From Ruminococcaceae bacterium UBA1425 (GTDB lineage Bacteria; Bacillota; Clostridia; Oscillospirales; Acutalibacteraceae), in assembly GCA_002329365.1 (NCBI GenBank), contig DCUB01000045.1, positions 83,727 through 147,726 of the forward strand: a stretch of 64,000 nucleotides of DNA. The letters run 5' to 3'. Each line of letters opens with the position of its first letter. The first letter of the stretch is position 1. Made by a program: the position numbers and the translations under genes. Under the pieces are notes generated by a model. It did no database searches. It saw only the letters and a program-made list of their open reading frames with translations, and was not told the origin of the DNA. Positions 44,999 through 53,771 of the stretch are shown here, in pieces.

Positions 44999-46297
44999 GT
45001 GAAAAGGTATCGGAAGTATCTTTGCGTGTTCTTGTCAGCGCTTTTTTTGTTTACCGCCTGCGGTATGTCCTTGCCGGCATACGCGGAGGTCCCGTCAGCT
45101 CCGTTTGCACGGGCGGCTGACGACGAATACGCGTTTGTTTTCGTTCACGGGCTCAACGGCTGGGGCGGTGACGAGGGCTTAAACGGCGTGCTGCCTTACT
45201 GGGGCGCCTCAACAGGCGATTTGATGGCATACCTCCGCTCTGAGGGCTACGAATGTTATTCGGCGTCGGTCGGTCCCATTTCAAGCGCGTGGGACAGGGC
45301 GTGCGAGCTTTACGCGCAGCTTACGGGCGGCAGGGTAGATTACGGCGCGGAGCATTCCGCCGTTCACAACCACCTTCGTTTCGGCAGAACATACGACAGA
45401 CCTCTTATTGAAAACTGGGGAGGACAGGACTCCGGCGGCAAGCTTGTAAAGGTGCATCTTATAGGCCACAGCTTCGGCGGAACGGCTGTCCGTATGCTTT
45501 CGCATCTGCTTGCCTACGGCGATTCCGCCGAAATCAGCTCCGGCGTTTCCGATATTTCACCGCTGTTTACAGGCGGCAAGGGCGACTGGATGGAAAGCGT
45601 TACTACAATCTGCACTCCGCACAACAGCTCGACAATTTATTACCCGCTTGAAAAGCTGAAAATAACAAAGCTTGTCCAGTACATAAGCATCCTTTACGCG
45701 GGGATAGCGGGCAGGTCGATATTAAACGGCACATATTTTGATTTTCATCTTGAGCAGTTCGGTCTGACGAACATTCCCGGGGAGACAAACGCGGACGCTT
45801 ATCTCAAGGCGGTAAGAAGGATTATTAAAAATTCCGACGATACGGCGCAGTATGACATTACTCCCGAAGGTTCAGAAAAGTTAAACGACTATCTCAAAAT
45901 AAACGAAGACGCCTATTATTTTTCCTATGCCTTCAAAACCACAAAAACGGTGCCGATTCTGAACATAGAGCTGCCGGCACGCTCCACAAACCCCGTTTTG
46001 TTTATTCCTTCTCTGATTATGGGCATTATGGGAAAAGTAAAAGACAGCAGGCTGGGCATTGAGTACGGCAAAGAGTGGCGCGCGAACGACGGACTTTGCT
46101 GCACAATTTCGGAAACCTATCCCTTTGGCGAGGCACACACCGATTACAACAGCGAAAGCGTCTCAAAGGGCATATGGAATGTTATGCCGATAAGCACGGG
46201 AGACCACGGTACGGCAATCGGTCTTTTGGTCAAGGACAAATCGCAAACGCACGGCTATTATACGGGTTTACTCACGATGCTTTCCGATTTGCCGTAA
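44999..46297 (+). CDS. Secreted lipase-like alpha/beta hydrolase
   Basis: A 432-residue protein with a signal peptide (about residues 1-29, basic start, hydrophobic core, AYA cleavage site; an alternative is lipidation at the Cys of FTACGM). The mature part matches the staphylococcal/Geobacillus-type lipase family: VFVHGLNGWGG oxyanion loop, nucleophile elbow IGHSFGGTAV, Asp and the His in GDHGTAIG. It should release fatty acids from glycerides or other esters outside the cell. GTG 44999 has GAGGGG 8 bases upstream. Confidence 0.88.
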   Translation: MKRYRKYLCVFLSALFLFTACGMSLPAYAEVPSAPFARAADDEYAFVFVHGLNGWGGDEGLNGVLPYWGASTGDLMAYLRSEGYECYSASVGPISSAWDRACELYAQLTGGRVDYGAEHSAVHNHLRFGRTYDRPLIENWGGQDSGGKLVKVHLIGHSFGGTAVRMLSHLLAYGDSAEISSGVSDISPLFTGGKGDWMESVTTICTPHNSSTIYYPLEKLKITKLVQYISILYAGIAGRSILNGTYFDFHLEQFGLTNIPGETNADAYLKAVRRIIKNSDDTAQYDITPEGSEKLNDYLKINEDAYYFSYAFKTTKTVPILNIELPARSTNPVLFIPSLIMGIMGKVKDSRLGIEYGKEWRANDGLCCTISETYPFGEAHTDYNSESVSKGIWNVMPISTGDHGTAIGLLVKDKSQTHGYYTGLLTMLSDLP

Positions 46298-46321
46298 TAA
46301 TAATATAAAAGGTGATATGCT

Positions 46322-47239
46322 TTGGAAAACAAGAACTATAAGCGATTTTACGGAATGATGCCTATTCTCGCAACGCCCATTGACGAAAACGGAGATGTAG
46401 ACAGCGAGGATATAGTTTCTCTTGTCGAATACTGCATTAACGCAGGCTGCTGCGCTATCGGTCACCTTGCAGGCGCTTCGGAGTACCCGTGGTGCAGCCG
46501 CGAAGACAGAGAGATTATTATCAGAACTACGGTAGACGCCGTTCACGGCAGGGTTCCCGTCTTTATCGGCACCGCCGCCAACACGATTAAAGACACAGCT
46601 TACAACACGCAGCAGGCAGAGGCTATGGGCGCCGACATGATTATGCTCTGCTCACCTCCGATGGGGAACGCCGATCAAAGCGAAATATTTGAGTATTACG
46701 AAAAAGCATGCAAATCAGTCAGGCTTCCCGTTATTGTTCAGGATACGGGCGCGTCAGCCGACGTGTTCACGCCAGAATACCTTGTAAAGCTTTATGAAAA
46801 TATAGAGAACATCGGTTACGTCAAGGCAGAGGGCGGCTACTGGCAGGAAAAGCTTTACAGGCTTATGCAGATTGTACCCGACGGCCTTCAGGTAATAGGC
46901 GGAGCCTGCGGTAAAAACATGCCACTTATGCTCCGGCTCGGCATAACCGCCTTTATGACCGGCACCGAGGCTCAGGAAATACACAACTCGGTAGTGCAGG
47001 CGTATTTTGCGGGCGACGAGGATAAGGCTATTCACCTTTATTATACAAAGCTTCTTCCTTATCTTGAGCTGTACACTGCAACCTCTTTACACAAAAGCTT
47101 AAAGCATATGCTGAAACGCAGAGGGATAATTAAAACCGATCTTTTGATGTTCCCGGGCAGGGAAAAACATCAGATAAGCGATTTTGTTTTAAACGAGCTT
47201 GATTATATTCTCGACAGAATCGACAATAATAAAATATAG
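46322..47239 (+). CDS. Dihydrodipicolinate synthase/N-acetylneuraminate lyase family protein
   Basis: A 305-residue class I aldolase-fold protein. The Schiff-base Lys is probably in GYVKAEGG. The strand ending in the catalytic Tyr of DapA (YNVP) reads VIVQD here, so it is unlikely to be DapA itself; a sugar-acid or hydroxy-acid lyase is more likely. The TTG at 46322 follows AAGGTG. The next gene, an amidohydrolase, starts 9 bases after its stop, suggesting an operon for one catabolic route. Confidence 0.82.
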   Translation: MENKNYKRFYGMMPILATPIDENGDVDSEDIVSLVEYCINAGCCAIGHLAGASEYPWCSREDREIIIRTTVDAVHGRVPVFIGTAANTIKDTAYNTQQAEAMGADMIMLCSPPMGNADQSEIFEYYEKACKSVRLPVIVQDTGASADVFTPEYLVKLYENIENIGYVKAEGGYWQEKLYRLMQIVPDGLQVIGGACGKNMPLMLRLGITAFMTGTEAQEIHNSVVQAYFAGDEDKAIHLYYTKLLPYLELYTATSLHKSLKHMLKRRGIIKTDLLMFPGREKHQISDFVLNELDYILDRIDNNKI

Positions 47240-47248
47240 GAGCAAATC

Positions 47249-48049
47249 ATGATTTTTGCAAACCACGCGCACTCCTACCCGAAGGAGCTTCGCGAGCACG
47301 GAACGGTCGACGCTCTTAAGAAATATCTTGACGAGTGCGGAATTGACAAGTGCGTCGCATACTCTACCTTTCCGCACATTCTTCATTCAAACGGTCTTGA
47401 TTACGACCAGAACAAGAGGCTTTATGACGAGATTAAGGGCTGCCCCGACATAATAGGCTTCGGAACGTTAGACGTTGCGGGCGATACCGACGCGCAGCTT
47501 GAGCAGATTGCCGGCTACGGCTTTAAGGGGATAAAGGTTCATCCTCAGGCGCAGAAGCTACCCATTGCGGGTGAAACCGCCTTCCGTATATATGAAAAAT
47601 GCGAGGAGCTCGGTCTGTTCATCAGCTTTCATTCGGGAGTCCACTGGCACAGGCTGCGCGATACGGCTGTCATACTTTTTGACGAGGTCGCGTTTAACTT
47701 CAATAATCTCCGTTTCAGCATGGAGCACATAGGCGGCTACAGCTATTTTAACGACGCGCTCGCCGTTATGGTTAACAACAGGCGCGACGGTATTCAGCCT
47801 CGCGTTTTCGCCGGCTGGACTTCGATTTCAGGCGAGGATGACATATGGTCTATAAGCGACGAAAGGCTTTATGTCCTGTTAAAGCAGACCACCGACAACA
47901 ACCATATTTTCGGACTTGATTTCCCGTTCAAATCTGCCGATTACAACAAAGCAGCGATTGAAAGAATTCGCGGTTTGAATATATCGGAGGAATCAAAGGA
48001 AAAAATACTGGGACAAAACCTTGCCGACGCACTCGGTATAACATTTTAA
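47249..48049 (+). CDS. Amidohydrolase-fold (Amidohydro_2) protein
   Basis: A 266-residue metal-dependent hydrolase or decarboxylase. FANHAHSYP gives the HxH motif, IKVHPQAQ, SFHSGVHWH, MEHIGGY and GLDFPF supply the other His/Asp ligands. The family includes lactonases and decarboxylases of aromatic and sugar acids. Co-directional with the DapA-like lyase 9 bases upstream, it probably processes the substrate or product of that enzyme. Substrate unknown. Confidence 0.8.
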   Translation: MIFANHAHSYPKELREHGTVDALKKYLDECGIDKCVAYSTFPHILHSNGLDYDQNKRLYDEIKGCPDIIGFGTLDVAGDTDAQLEQIAGYGFKGIKVHPQAQKLPIAGETAFRIYEKCEELGLFISFHSGVHWHRLRDTAVILFDEVAFNFNNLRFSMEHIGGYSYFNDALAVMVNNRRDGIQPRVFAGWTSISGEDDIWSISDERLYVLLKQTTDNNHIFGLDFPFKSADYNKAAIERIRGLNISEESKEKILGQNLADALGITF

Positions 48050-48166
48050 ATATATTTAGCTAAATGAATTGTAATTTCAATATAGTAAACTATAACACCT
48101 TAATCTTGACATTCAGACATTTTTTAGGTGCGGCGTTCCGCAAGGTTAGATGCATCTTTCATCAAA

Positions 48167-48364
48167 CGGACACGGCGCGACGTGTCGCTACAACCGTGTG
48201 TTGACTAAAACTATAAGGGCAAAAGTATAACGCCCGAATTGTAGGGGGTGGCGCCCTCGACGCCCCGAGGATTATTAAAGGTTATTACAATGTAGGGAAC
48301 GGTCTTGACCGTTCCGTAAATCAAAAACCTTGCTATGAAACCGCGGAACGGTCTTGACCGTTCC
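48167..48364. repeat. Cluster of palindromic TGTAG...CG repeat units
   Basis: Four related palindromes sit in the 371-base gap before mscL. Unit A (48167-48192) is on the minus strand: TGTAG then CGACACG, TCGCGC, CGTGTC, CG. Unit B (48240-48267) is TGTAG then GGGGTGGCGCCCTCGACGCCCC. Unit C (48291-48316) is TGTAG then GGAACGGTCTTGACCGTTCC. Unit D (48345-48364) repeats the 20-base palindrome of C without the TGTAG head. The head and tail are constant while the stem differs. Such units are dispersed in genomes of gut clostridia; function is unknown. Confidence 0.7.
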
Positions 48365-48420
48365 ATATACGATTTTTTGTAGTTTAATGATGTAAACAAA
48401 ATAAATACAGGAGGCAAAAA

Positions 48421-48891
48421 ATGTCAGACAATAAAAAAGGCGGCATAACATCGGAGTTCAAAAAGTTCATAATGCGCGGAAACGTAATAGACCTTGCCGT
48501 GGGCGTTATAATCGGCGGTGCTTTTCAGAAAATCGTAAATTCTCTTGTAAACGATATTATCATGCCTGTTATAAGCCTGATAACAAAGGGCGTGGACTTT
48601 ACAAACTGGTTTGTTATGCTAGACGGCGGTGATTACGACACGCTGGCACAGGCACAGGAGGCGGGAGCCGCCGTTTTAAGCTACGGCAATTTCATATCAA
48701 ACGTCATTAATTTTCTCATTATGGCCGTAGTTATCTTCCTTCTCGTCAAGGCAATAAACAGGGTGAACGAAATAGGCAAAAAGCCTCAGCCCGCCGCCGC
48801 TCCGACAACCAAGAATTGTCCCTACTGCAAGTCGTCAATCAATATCGAAGCAACAAAATGTCCTAACTGCACGTCGGAATTAAATCAGTAA
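48421..48891 (+). CDS. mscL: Large-conductance mechanosensitive channel MscL with C-terminal zinc ribbon
   Basis: A 156-residue channel that opens under extreme turgor. The N-terminal FKKFIMRGNVIDLAVGVIIG-GAF and pore helix, then second helix (about 88-113), are typical. Instead of the usual amphipathic cytoplasmic helix only, the protein ends with a Pro/Ala linker and a double-CxxC zinc ribbon, CPYCKSSINIEATKCPNC. Such a tail occurs in some Firmicutes MscL proteins; its role is not known. It is the second mechanosensitive channel in the window. Confidence 0.93.
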   Translation: MSDNKKGGITSEFKKFIMRGNVIDLAVGVIIGGAFQKIVNSLVNDIIMPVISLITKGVDFTNWFVMLDGGDYDTLAQAQEAGAAVLSYGNFISNVINFLIMAVVIFLLVKAINRVNEIGKKPQPAAAPTTKNCPYCKSSINIEATKCPNCTSELNQ

Positions 48892-48904
48892 CGGGGGAAT
48901 TTTA

Positions 48905-49732
48905 ATGAAATTAGGAATAATAGGCGCGGGGAATATCGCAACCGCAATAATAGGAGGAAGCATAAAATCGGGCAATTTCAAAGGCGGCGACATCTGGGTA
49001 TTTGATATTTTTCCAGACAAGTCGGAGCAGTGCAGGGAAAAATTCGGCGTTAACATAGCGGAAAGCACCGATTTTCTGGCATCGGAATCGGACGTTCTGA
49101 TTCTTGCGGTAAAACCGAAGGATTTCCCGTCGCTTTTAACCGAGCTCAATGAAGCGCTCAAAAAGAACGATCCGCTGCTTATATCAATGGCGGCAGGTCT
49201 TTCGATAGAATATATCAGTTCCTTTTTAAGCTACAATGCCCGCGTGGCAAGGCTTATGACAAACATAAACGCCCTTATAGGCGAGGCAATGACGGCATAC
49301 TGTGTTAACGAGCGGGTAAATGAAGATGACGAAAAACTTGTCGATACGCTGTGCGGCTCCATCGGCGTCGGAGTAAAGCTTGACGAAACATATTTCCCGC
49401 TGTTCGGTGTTCTTGCCGGCTGCGGTCCCGCCTTTGCTTACATGTATATTGAGGAGTACGCGAGAGCCGGAGTAAAAATCGGACTGAATAAGCAGCTTTC
49501 GCTTAAAATCGCCGCCCAGACGGTTCTCGGCAGCGCAAAGCTTATAATGGAGAGCGACGCGCACCCTTACGAGCTAATAGACAGGGTATGCACCCCGGGC
49601 GGAACAACAATCGAGGGCATAGCGGCTTTAAAGGAATGTGGCTTCGACAACGCCATAATTAAAGCAGTGGACAGCTCGCTCGAAAAGGACAGAAGGCTTG
49701 AGGAAGCAAAAAAAATTAAGGCAAAACCCTAA
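48905..49732 (+). CDS. proC: Pyrroline-5-carboxylate reductase
   Basis: A 275-residue enzyme that makes proline from pyrroline-5-carboxylate with NAD(P)H. The Rossmann loop GIIGAGNIATAIIGG, the LAVKP motif, CGPAFAYMYIEEYA and TPGGTTIEGIAALKECGF are the ProC signature. It lies 13 bases after mscL; proline is also an osmolyte, so co-transcription with mscL would be physiologically sensible. Confidence 0.95.
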   Translation: MKLGIIGAGNIATAIIGGSIKSGNFKGGDIWVFDIFPDKSEQCREKFGVNIAESTDFLASESDVLILAVKPKDFPSLLTELNEALKKNDPLLISMAAGLSIEYISSFLSYNARVARLMTNINALIGEAMTAYCVNERVNEDDEKLVDTLCGSIGVGVKLDETYFPLFGVLAGCGPAFAYMYIEEYARAGVKIGLNKQLSLKIAAQTVLGSAKLIMESDAHPYELIDRVCTPGGTTIEGIAALKECGFDNAIIKAVDSSLEKDRRLEEAKKIKAKP

Positions 49733-49830
49733 AACCGGCGGCTTAAGACTCTGTTTTGTATTCAGCCGGATAACAATGATTTTTCGGGTTGCCTTATATA
49801 AAAATATTTAACAATTTTCTCAAAAAGGTG

Positions 49831-49859
49831 TTGACATTTCGGCTTTGTTAATGTATACT
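49831..49859 (+). promoter_or_regulatory. Sigma-A promoter of a small RNA
   Basis: Perfect TTGACA (49831-49836), 17-base spacer, TATACT (49854-49859), followed after about 100 bases by a terminator, with no gene between. Confidence 0.85.
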
Positions 49860-49865
49860 AAAATT

Positions 49866-50007
49866 GTAGTCGAGGGGTAATATTTTTAGTAATTATAGAT
49901 AATATTATTACTGTGTTATTACAACGACTATTACTTTACTTCCTCCGCCAAACATACACACACACGGGTACGAGGTGCAGCGCAAGCTGCACTTCGTATC
50001 CGTTTTT
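49866..50007 (+). ncRNA. Candidate regulatory small RNA with anti-Shine-Dalgarno seed
   Basis: About 142 bases between a near-consensus promoter and a strong terminator, with no ribosome-binding site followed by a frame. The 5' part can fold: TAGTCG (49867-49872) with CGACTA (49925-49930), enclosing AGTAAT (49888-49893) with ATTACT (49907-49912). Next is an unpaired pyrimidine-rich stretch containing CTTCCTCCGCC (49939-49949), complementary to AGGAGG ribosome sites. The 3' end is a 16-base-pair hairpin (49966-49981 with 49986-50001, GCAA loop) and a T-run. This is the plan of C-rich seed sRNAs such as RsaE or FsrA; the identity is inferred. Confidence 0.65.
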
Positions 50008-50073
50008 CAGTTATTCATGTGTTGCAGTGTTAATGTGATAATATTGTATTTCATGTTTTTTTGCTTTTGCCCT

Positions 50074-51084
50074 TTATGATATCAATTTAAGAAAAACGGG
50101 CCATGCATCGTCGGCGTAAAACCTGTGTCCGCCGTTGCCTATGACAAGGGCGCAGTTTCCTTTCGCTCCGGCGGAATCGAAAAGCGTGCTTGCGGTGTTA
50201 AAGGTTTTCTTCGTGCCGTGAATGGGGAAAATACCGTCGTCGGTACCGGCTACAATTACAAGCTTTCTCGGCGCTATAAGACCGCATAAATCGCCCATTT
50301 CAAAGTATTTGCGGATGTAGGGTATGTAGTTGCAGTTACAATGCTTCATCGGCGTTATCGAGTCCTCATACTCGCAGACGGAGCAGGAGGGCATTGCTGC
50401 CTTAATCCGCTCATCCGTACAGGCCGCGTAAAATGTGGATGTTCCGCCGCCCGAATTACCCATACAATATATCTTTTCACTGTCGACCTGCGGGAAGTGA
50501 GCTGTTACGGTATCAATAAGGCGCTGAATGTCCCAGACCCTTTCGCCTATGAGAGTTCTGCCGATAAGAATGTCGGTAACTGCCGTGAGGTCGCAGGCGG
50601 GGTGCGGCGTTCCTCCGCATTCGCCCATACAGCGCTGCTCAATCGTAACGGCGCACAAGCCGCGGCTGACTGCCTGAATGGCAAAATCCTTGTCTGTGAG
50701 CTCGATTTTTTCCATGTCGCCTTCGTAAAGCGGTACCCCTAATGACATGTGCATGCCTGTGGAATGGCCCTGAACGCATATCATAAGCGGCAGGGGAGCG
50801 GCGGCGTTTTTCGGAACAAGAAGATGGCAGGGAACAAAATAGCCCTCCTCGCTCTGAAAGGAAAAGCGTGTTTCCGTATAATCACCGTGTTCTTTTTCGT
50901 ATTCGATTTCAATAAGCTCGGGGCATCTTCTTAGCGGCAGGCCGAGCAGCTCGTTAAGCTTTTGACGGGCTGCTTTCTGCCATTCGGAGAACGACGACGT
51001 TTTGTCGTAACTCATCGACGGTATGATACTTTTTAAAATATTGTAGCTTATGTTATGGGGGACGTGTTCGCGCAACTTAATCAC
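50074..51084 (-). CDS. Acetyl-xylan-esterase-like alpha/beta hydrolase
   Basis: A 336-residue serine hydrolase of the dienelactone-hydrolase / acetyl-esterase type. Nucleophile elbow GNSGGGTS, acid in AGTDDGIFP and His in GNGGHRFYADDA make the triad; there is no signal peptide. A large N-terminal part (about 1-100) includes QGHSTGMH before the core fold. It may remove ester groups from sugars. It ends a leftward unit with the aldolase and aminotransferase genes, 9 bases after the aldolase. Confidence 0.78.
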   Translation of the reverse strand: MIKLREHVPHNISYNILKSIIPSMSYDKTSSFSEWQKAARQKLNELLGLPLRRCPELIEIEYEKEHGDYTETRFSFQSEEGYFVPCHLLVPKNAAAPLPLMICVQGHSTGMHMSLGVPLYEGDMEKIELTDKDFAIQAVSRGLCAVTIEQRCMGECGGTPHPACDLTAVTDILIGRTLIGERVWDIQRLIDTVTAHFPQVDSEKIYCMGNSGGGTSTFYAACTDERIKAAMPSCSVCEYEDSITPMKHCNCNYIPYIRKYFEMGDLCGLIAPRKLVIVAGTDDGIFPIHGTKKTFNTASTLFDSAGAKGNCALVIGNGGHRFYADDAWPVFLKLIS

Positions 51085-51093
51085 CCTTTCATG

Positions 51094-52170
51094 TTATATC
51101 TGCTTTGAATACTTTTTGAGATAGACTATTCTCATCAAGGCGCAGTCGAGCCTTCCGAGCGGTCTCGGCTTCCCGAGCCGCGACGCCTCGACCTTTGCCT
51201 TACAGCCCTTATTTAAAATTATTTCAACTGCCTGCGCGTCGCTCTCAGTAGCGGCAAAGCAGTAGGCACCCCTGTTTCGGACAAGAACAGCGTTCCTGCC
51301 CTTTATTTTCCTTTCGATGTCGCGCTTGTTTTCGGATGCCGTTTTAAGGTTTCTGCCCACAAGCTGGGCGAAGTCGTCAAGCAGCGGACGCATCGTCTTT
51401 TTATCCGCGGAGCAGGTGACGGCGTAAGCGTCGGTATCGTGGATGATGTAATTGATATCGGGACGCGCGTCGTATATCGTTTTGTGAATAAGCTCCTCGG
51501 TTATTCTGTTGTCTCCGTCGACGGACTTAACTATTCTTATTCCGTCTTCCGCGCGCCCGGTGTCGGCGTAGTAGCCGTTAAACTGTAAAAGGATATCGGC
51601 AACCTTTGAGTCAAAACGCTCGCGGCACGCTTTTTCAACGTTAAGAGCCGTTTTATAGGCGTCTTCAAAGTCGGCGCCCATGCAAAGCGCGCCGTGGCGC
51701 GACATAATAACGGCGTTTCCACTGCTGCTCTTTATGGCGCTGCTAACTCCCTTTCGCAGCTTTTTTGTTCCGGGCAGGCCGTAAGGTGCGCAGGGTATTC
51801 TTGTGCCGAGAATTTTAATCATGTCGTCGCCCTTAACAACAACGTCCTTGTTTAGAACGCTAAGTACGGACGCGTTTGTCTGGTGAGTGTGGATAACGAA
51901 ATTAATGTCGGGACGAAGCCTGTAGCAGTCGGCGTGAATTCCCTTTTCGGACGACGGCTTTACGTCACCTTCATAAGACAGGTCGGAAATATTGACCGTA
52001 ACAATATCTTCAGGGTTTAGCCCCTCGTAAGCGCGTCCGCTCGGTGTGATGACAAACTGCGTTTCACTTATGCGGCAACTTATGTTGCCCCACGTTCTCG
52101 CAATAAGACCGGTTTCGATAAGAAGGCGCCCCGCCTTAATTACTTCATTTTTTGCTTCAAGGATGTCCAT
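51094..52170 (-). CDS. Tandem class II aldolase / adducin-family protein
   Basis: A 358-residue protein with two copies of the class II aldolase fold. The first (about 1-190) has the zinc motif VIHTHQTNAS and the later His in MSRHGALCMGA, typical of L-fuculose- or L-ribulose-phosphate aldolase/epimerase. The second (about 205-345) keeps the fold (ELIHKTIYDA, IIHDTDAYA, VLVRNRGAYCF) but the HxH pair reads HDT, so its metal site is lost. One active and one structural half is a likely reading. It lies between an esterase and a class III aminotransferase gene, opposite an FGGY kinase. Confidence 0.78.
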   Translation of the reverse strand: MDILEAKNEVIKAGRLLIETGLIARTWGNISCRISETQFVITPSGRAYEGLNPEDIVTVNISDLSYEGDVKPSSEKGIHADCYRLRPDINFVIHTHQTNASVLSVLNKDVVVKGDDMIKILGTRIPCAPYGLPGTKKLRKGVSSAIKSSSGNAVIMSRHGALCMGADFEDAYKTALNVEKACRERFDSKVADILLQFNGYYADTGRAEDGIRIVKSVDGDNRITEELIHKTIYDARPDINYIIHDTDAYAVTCSADKKTMRPLLDDFAQLVGRNLKTASENKRDIERKIKGRNAVLVRNRGAYCFAATESDAQAVEIILNKGCKAKVEASRLGKPRPLGRLDCALMRIVYLKKYSKQI

Positions 52171-52214
52171 AATAAGGCTCCTTTCGTAGGGATATATATA
52201 TTTGGCGGCGGAGA

Positions 52215-53693
52215 TCAGTCATGCTTGATTTCGACGTTGGCAAACACCCTGTCAAAGCGTGTAAGCGCGTCGTCAATCAGTTCGGGAGTGTAAGCGGCGC
52301 TTGTGTACAGCCTGCTTCCGGCAAGCGTTACAAGCCCCTCCGCCATATATGCCGCGCCCATATGCTCCATTTCCTTTTTGCGGGCTGAAGTTGCGGAAAG
52401 AACCGACGGTATTTTCCACGGTTTTTTCCAGTTGATTGAAAAATGCATAGTTCCGACTGTTTCAAGATGGCATATGGAGCCCTGATTAAACGCTACAAAC
52501 GGAAGGTTGTATTTTTTGATAAGCTCCTGAAGCCCCGCCGTGATTCTGTCGCCCATCTGCCCCGCCTTCAGGCAGGCATTTGTGCGCTCGATTTCGCAAA
52601 GAGTGTAATATCCGGCAACGCAGGAGATGGGTGTTGCGGCCATTGTGCCGCCCATAAACGCCTTTTTGACTTTTGTGCTGCCGTCGAGACCGGCGCCGAG
52701 ATACTTCATGTATTCTTTTTTGCCGCCTATACCGCCCGCGCCGGGATATCCGCCCGCCACAACCTTGCCGAATACGGTAAGGTCGGGCGAAACGCCGAAG
52801 TATCCCTGCGCTCCCGACATGCCGATGCGGAAAGCAGTTACCACCTCGTCGAATATCAGCAGCGCGCCGTATTTGCGGCAGAGCTTTTCCACACCCTTGT
52901 TAAAGTCCTTGTCGAGCGGTCTTGTGCCGCTTTCGGGCCCGACAGGCTCAATCATAACGGCTGCCGTACCGCCGTTTAGCCTGTTGTATCTAAGCTTTTT
53001 CTCGAGGTCGTCAAGGTCGTTCGGGAAAAACTCCTGCGTATGCCTGAAAACGTACAGGGGCACACCGTGAGCCTGCGTGAACTTGGAGCCGGGAATACGG
53101 ATGCCGTAGCCGAGCTGGTCGCTCCAGCCGTGATACGCGCCGCCCATTTTCAGAATGTTTTTCTTTTTTGTCGCAAGACGTGCAACGCGTATTGCAGCCA
53201 TGCATGCCTCCGTGCCGGAGCCGAGCATACGGAACATATCGACGCTTTCAAAATTATCCGCGATTTTTTTCGCAAGCTTGTACTCGAACTCGTGGAACAG
53301 GCCTGTTGAAGGGCCGCAGTCGTTTAAAAGCTCTATGACCTTTTCGCGTACTTCGGGGGGATTGCTGCCGAGCACCGTAGGCCCTCCGGCCTGAAGAAAG
53401 TCGTAATACCTGTTGCCGTCAAGGTCGAAAAGGTAAACTCCCTCGGCCTTTGTGAAAACGAGCGGGAACGGGTAGTTGAACGCGAGGTTGTGCTGAACGC
53501 CGCCCGGAATTATCTTCCGGGCCTCCTCAATCATTTCCTTGCTTTTTTTGCATTTGCCCTCGTAGAATTCCTCCTCATACCGGGCAAGCTTGTCGGCGGC
53601 AACGGTGTAGATAGGCTGCCTAATAAGCTTGTTCAGCTGCTCTGTGATTTCCGCAGCGTCGGGATAATTTGAGATTGCGAATCTTGTGTCCAT
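52215..53693 (-). CDS. Class III PLP-dependent aminotransferase (GSAM-like)
   Basis: A 492-residue enzyme of the glutamate-1-semialdehyde aminomutase / omega-aminotransferase group. GSGTEACMAAIRVARLAT, GAYHGWSDQLG, FDEVVTAFR and the PLP Lys in VFGKVVAGGYP are the signatures. It is about 60 residues longer than HemL, mainly at the N-terminus, and no other tetrapyrrole gene is near, so a catabolic amino-sugar or amino-alcohol substrate is more likely. It is the first gene of the leftward unit, divergent from the FGGY kinase. Confidence 0.83.
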   Translation of the reverse strand: MDTRFAISNYPDAAEITEQLNKLIRQPIYTVAADKLARYEEEFYEGKCKKSKEMIEEARKIIPGGVQHNLAFNYPFPLVFTKAEGVYLFDLDGNRYYDFLQAGGPTVLGSNPPEVREKVIELLNDCGPSTGLFHEFEYKLAKKIADNFESVDMFRMLGSGTEACMAAIRVARLATKKKNILKMGGAYHGWSDQLGYGIRIPGSKFTQAHGVPLYVFRHTQEFFPNDLDDLEKKLRYNRLNGGTAAVMIEPVGPESGTRPLDKDFNKGVEKLCRKYGALLIFDEVVTAFRIGMSGAQGYFGVSPDLTVFGKVVAGGYPGAGGIGGKKEYMKYLGAGLDGSTKVKKAFMGGTMAATPISCVAGYYTLCEIERTNACLKAGQMGDRITAGLQELIKKYNLPFVAFNQGSICHLETVGTMHFSINWKKPWKIPSVLSATSARKKEMEHMGAAYMAEGLVTLAGSRLYTSAAYTPELIDDALTRFDRVFANVEIKHD

Positions 53694-53714
53694 AACAAAA
53701 ACCTCCGAAATATG

Positions 53715-53743
53715 TTGAAATCATTAATAAATTTGTGTTAAGA
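53715..53743 (+). promoter_or_regulatory. Promoter of the FGGY kinase gene
   Basis: TTGAAA (53715-53720), 17-base spacer, TTAAGA (53738-53743) in the 78-base gap between divergent genes. The -10 is imperfect. Confidence 0.5.
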
Positions 53744-53771
53744 TATTTCATGTTGAAAGGGAGTGCGGCTA

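Noticed and set aside
48905..49732. Alternative of the ProC gene being an unrelated Rossmann dehydrogenase
   Set aside because: The TPGGTTIEG signature is diagnostic for ProC.
49902..50040. Frame starting at a GTG inside the small RNA candidate
   Set aside because: No ribosome site, and it runs through the terminator hairpin.
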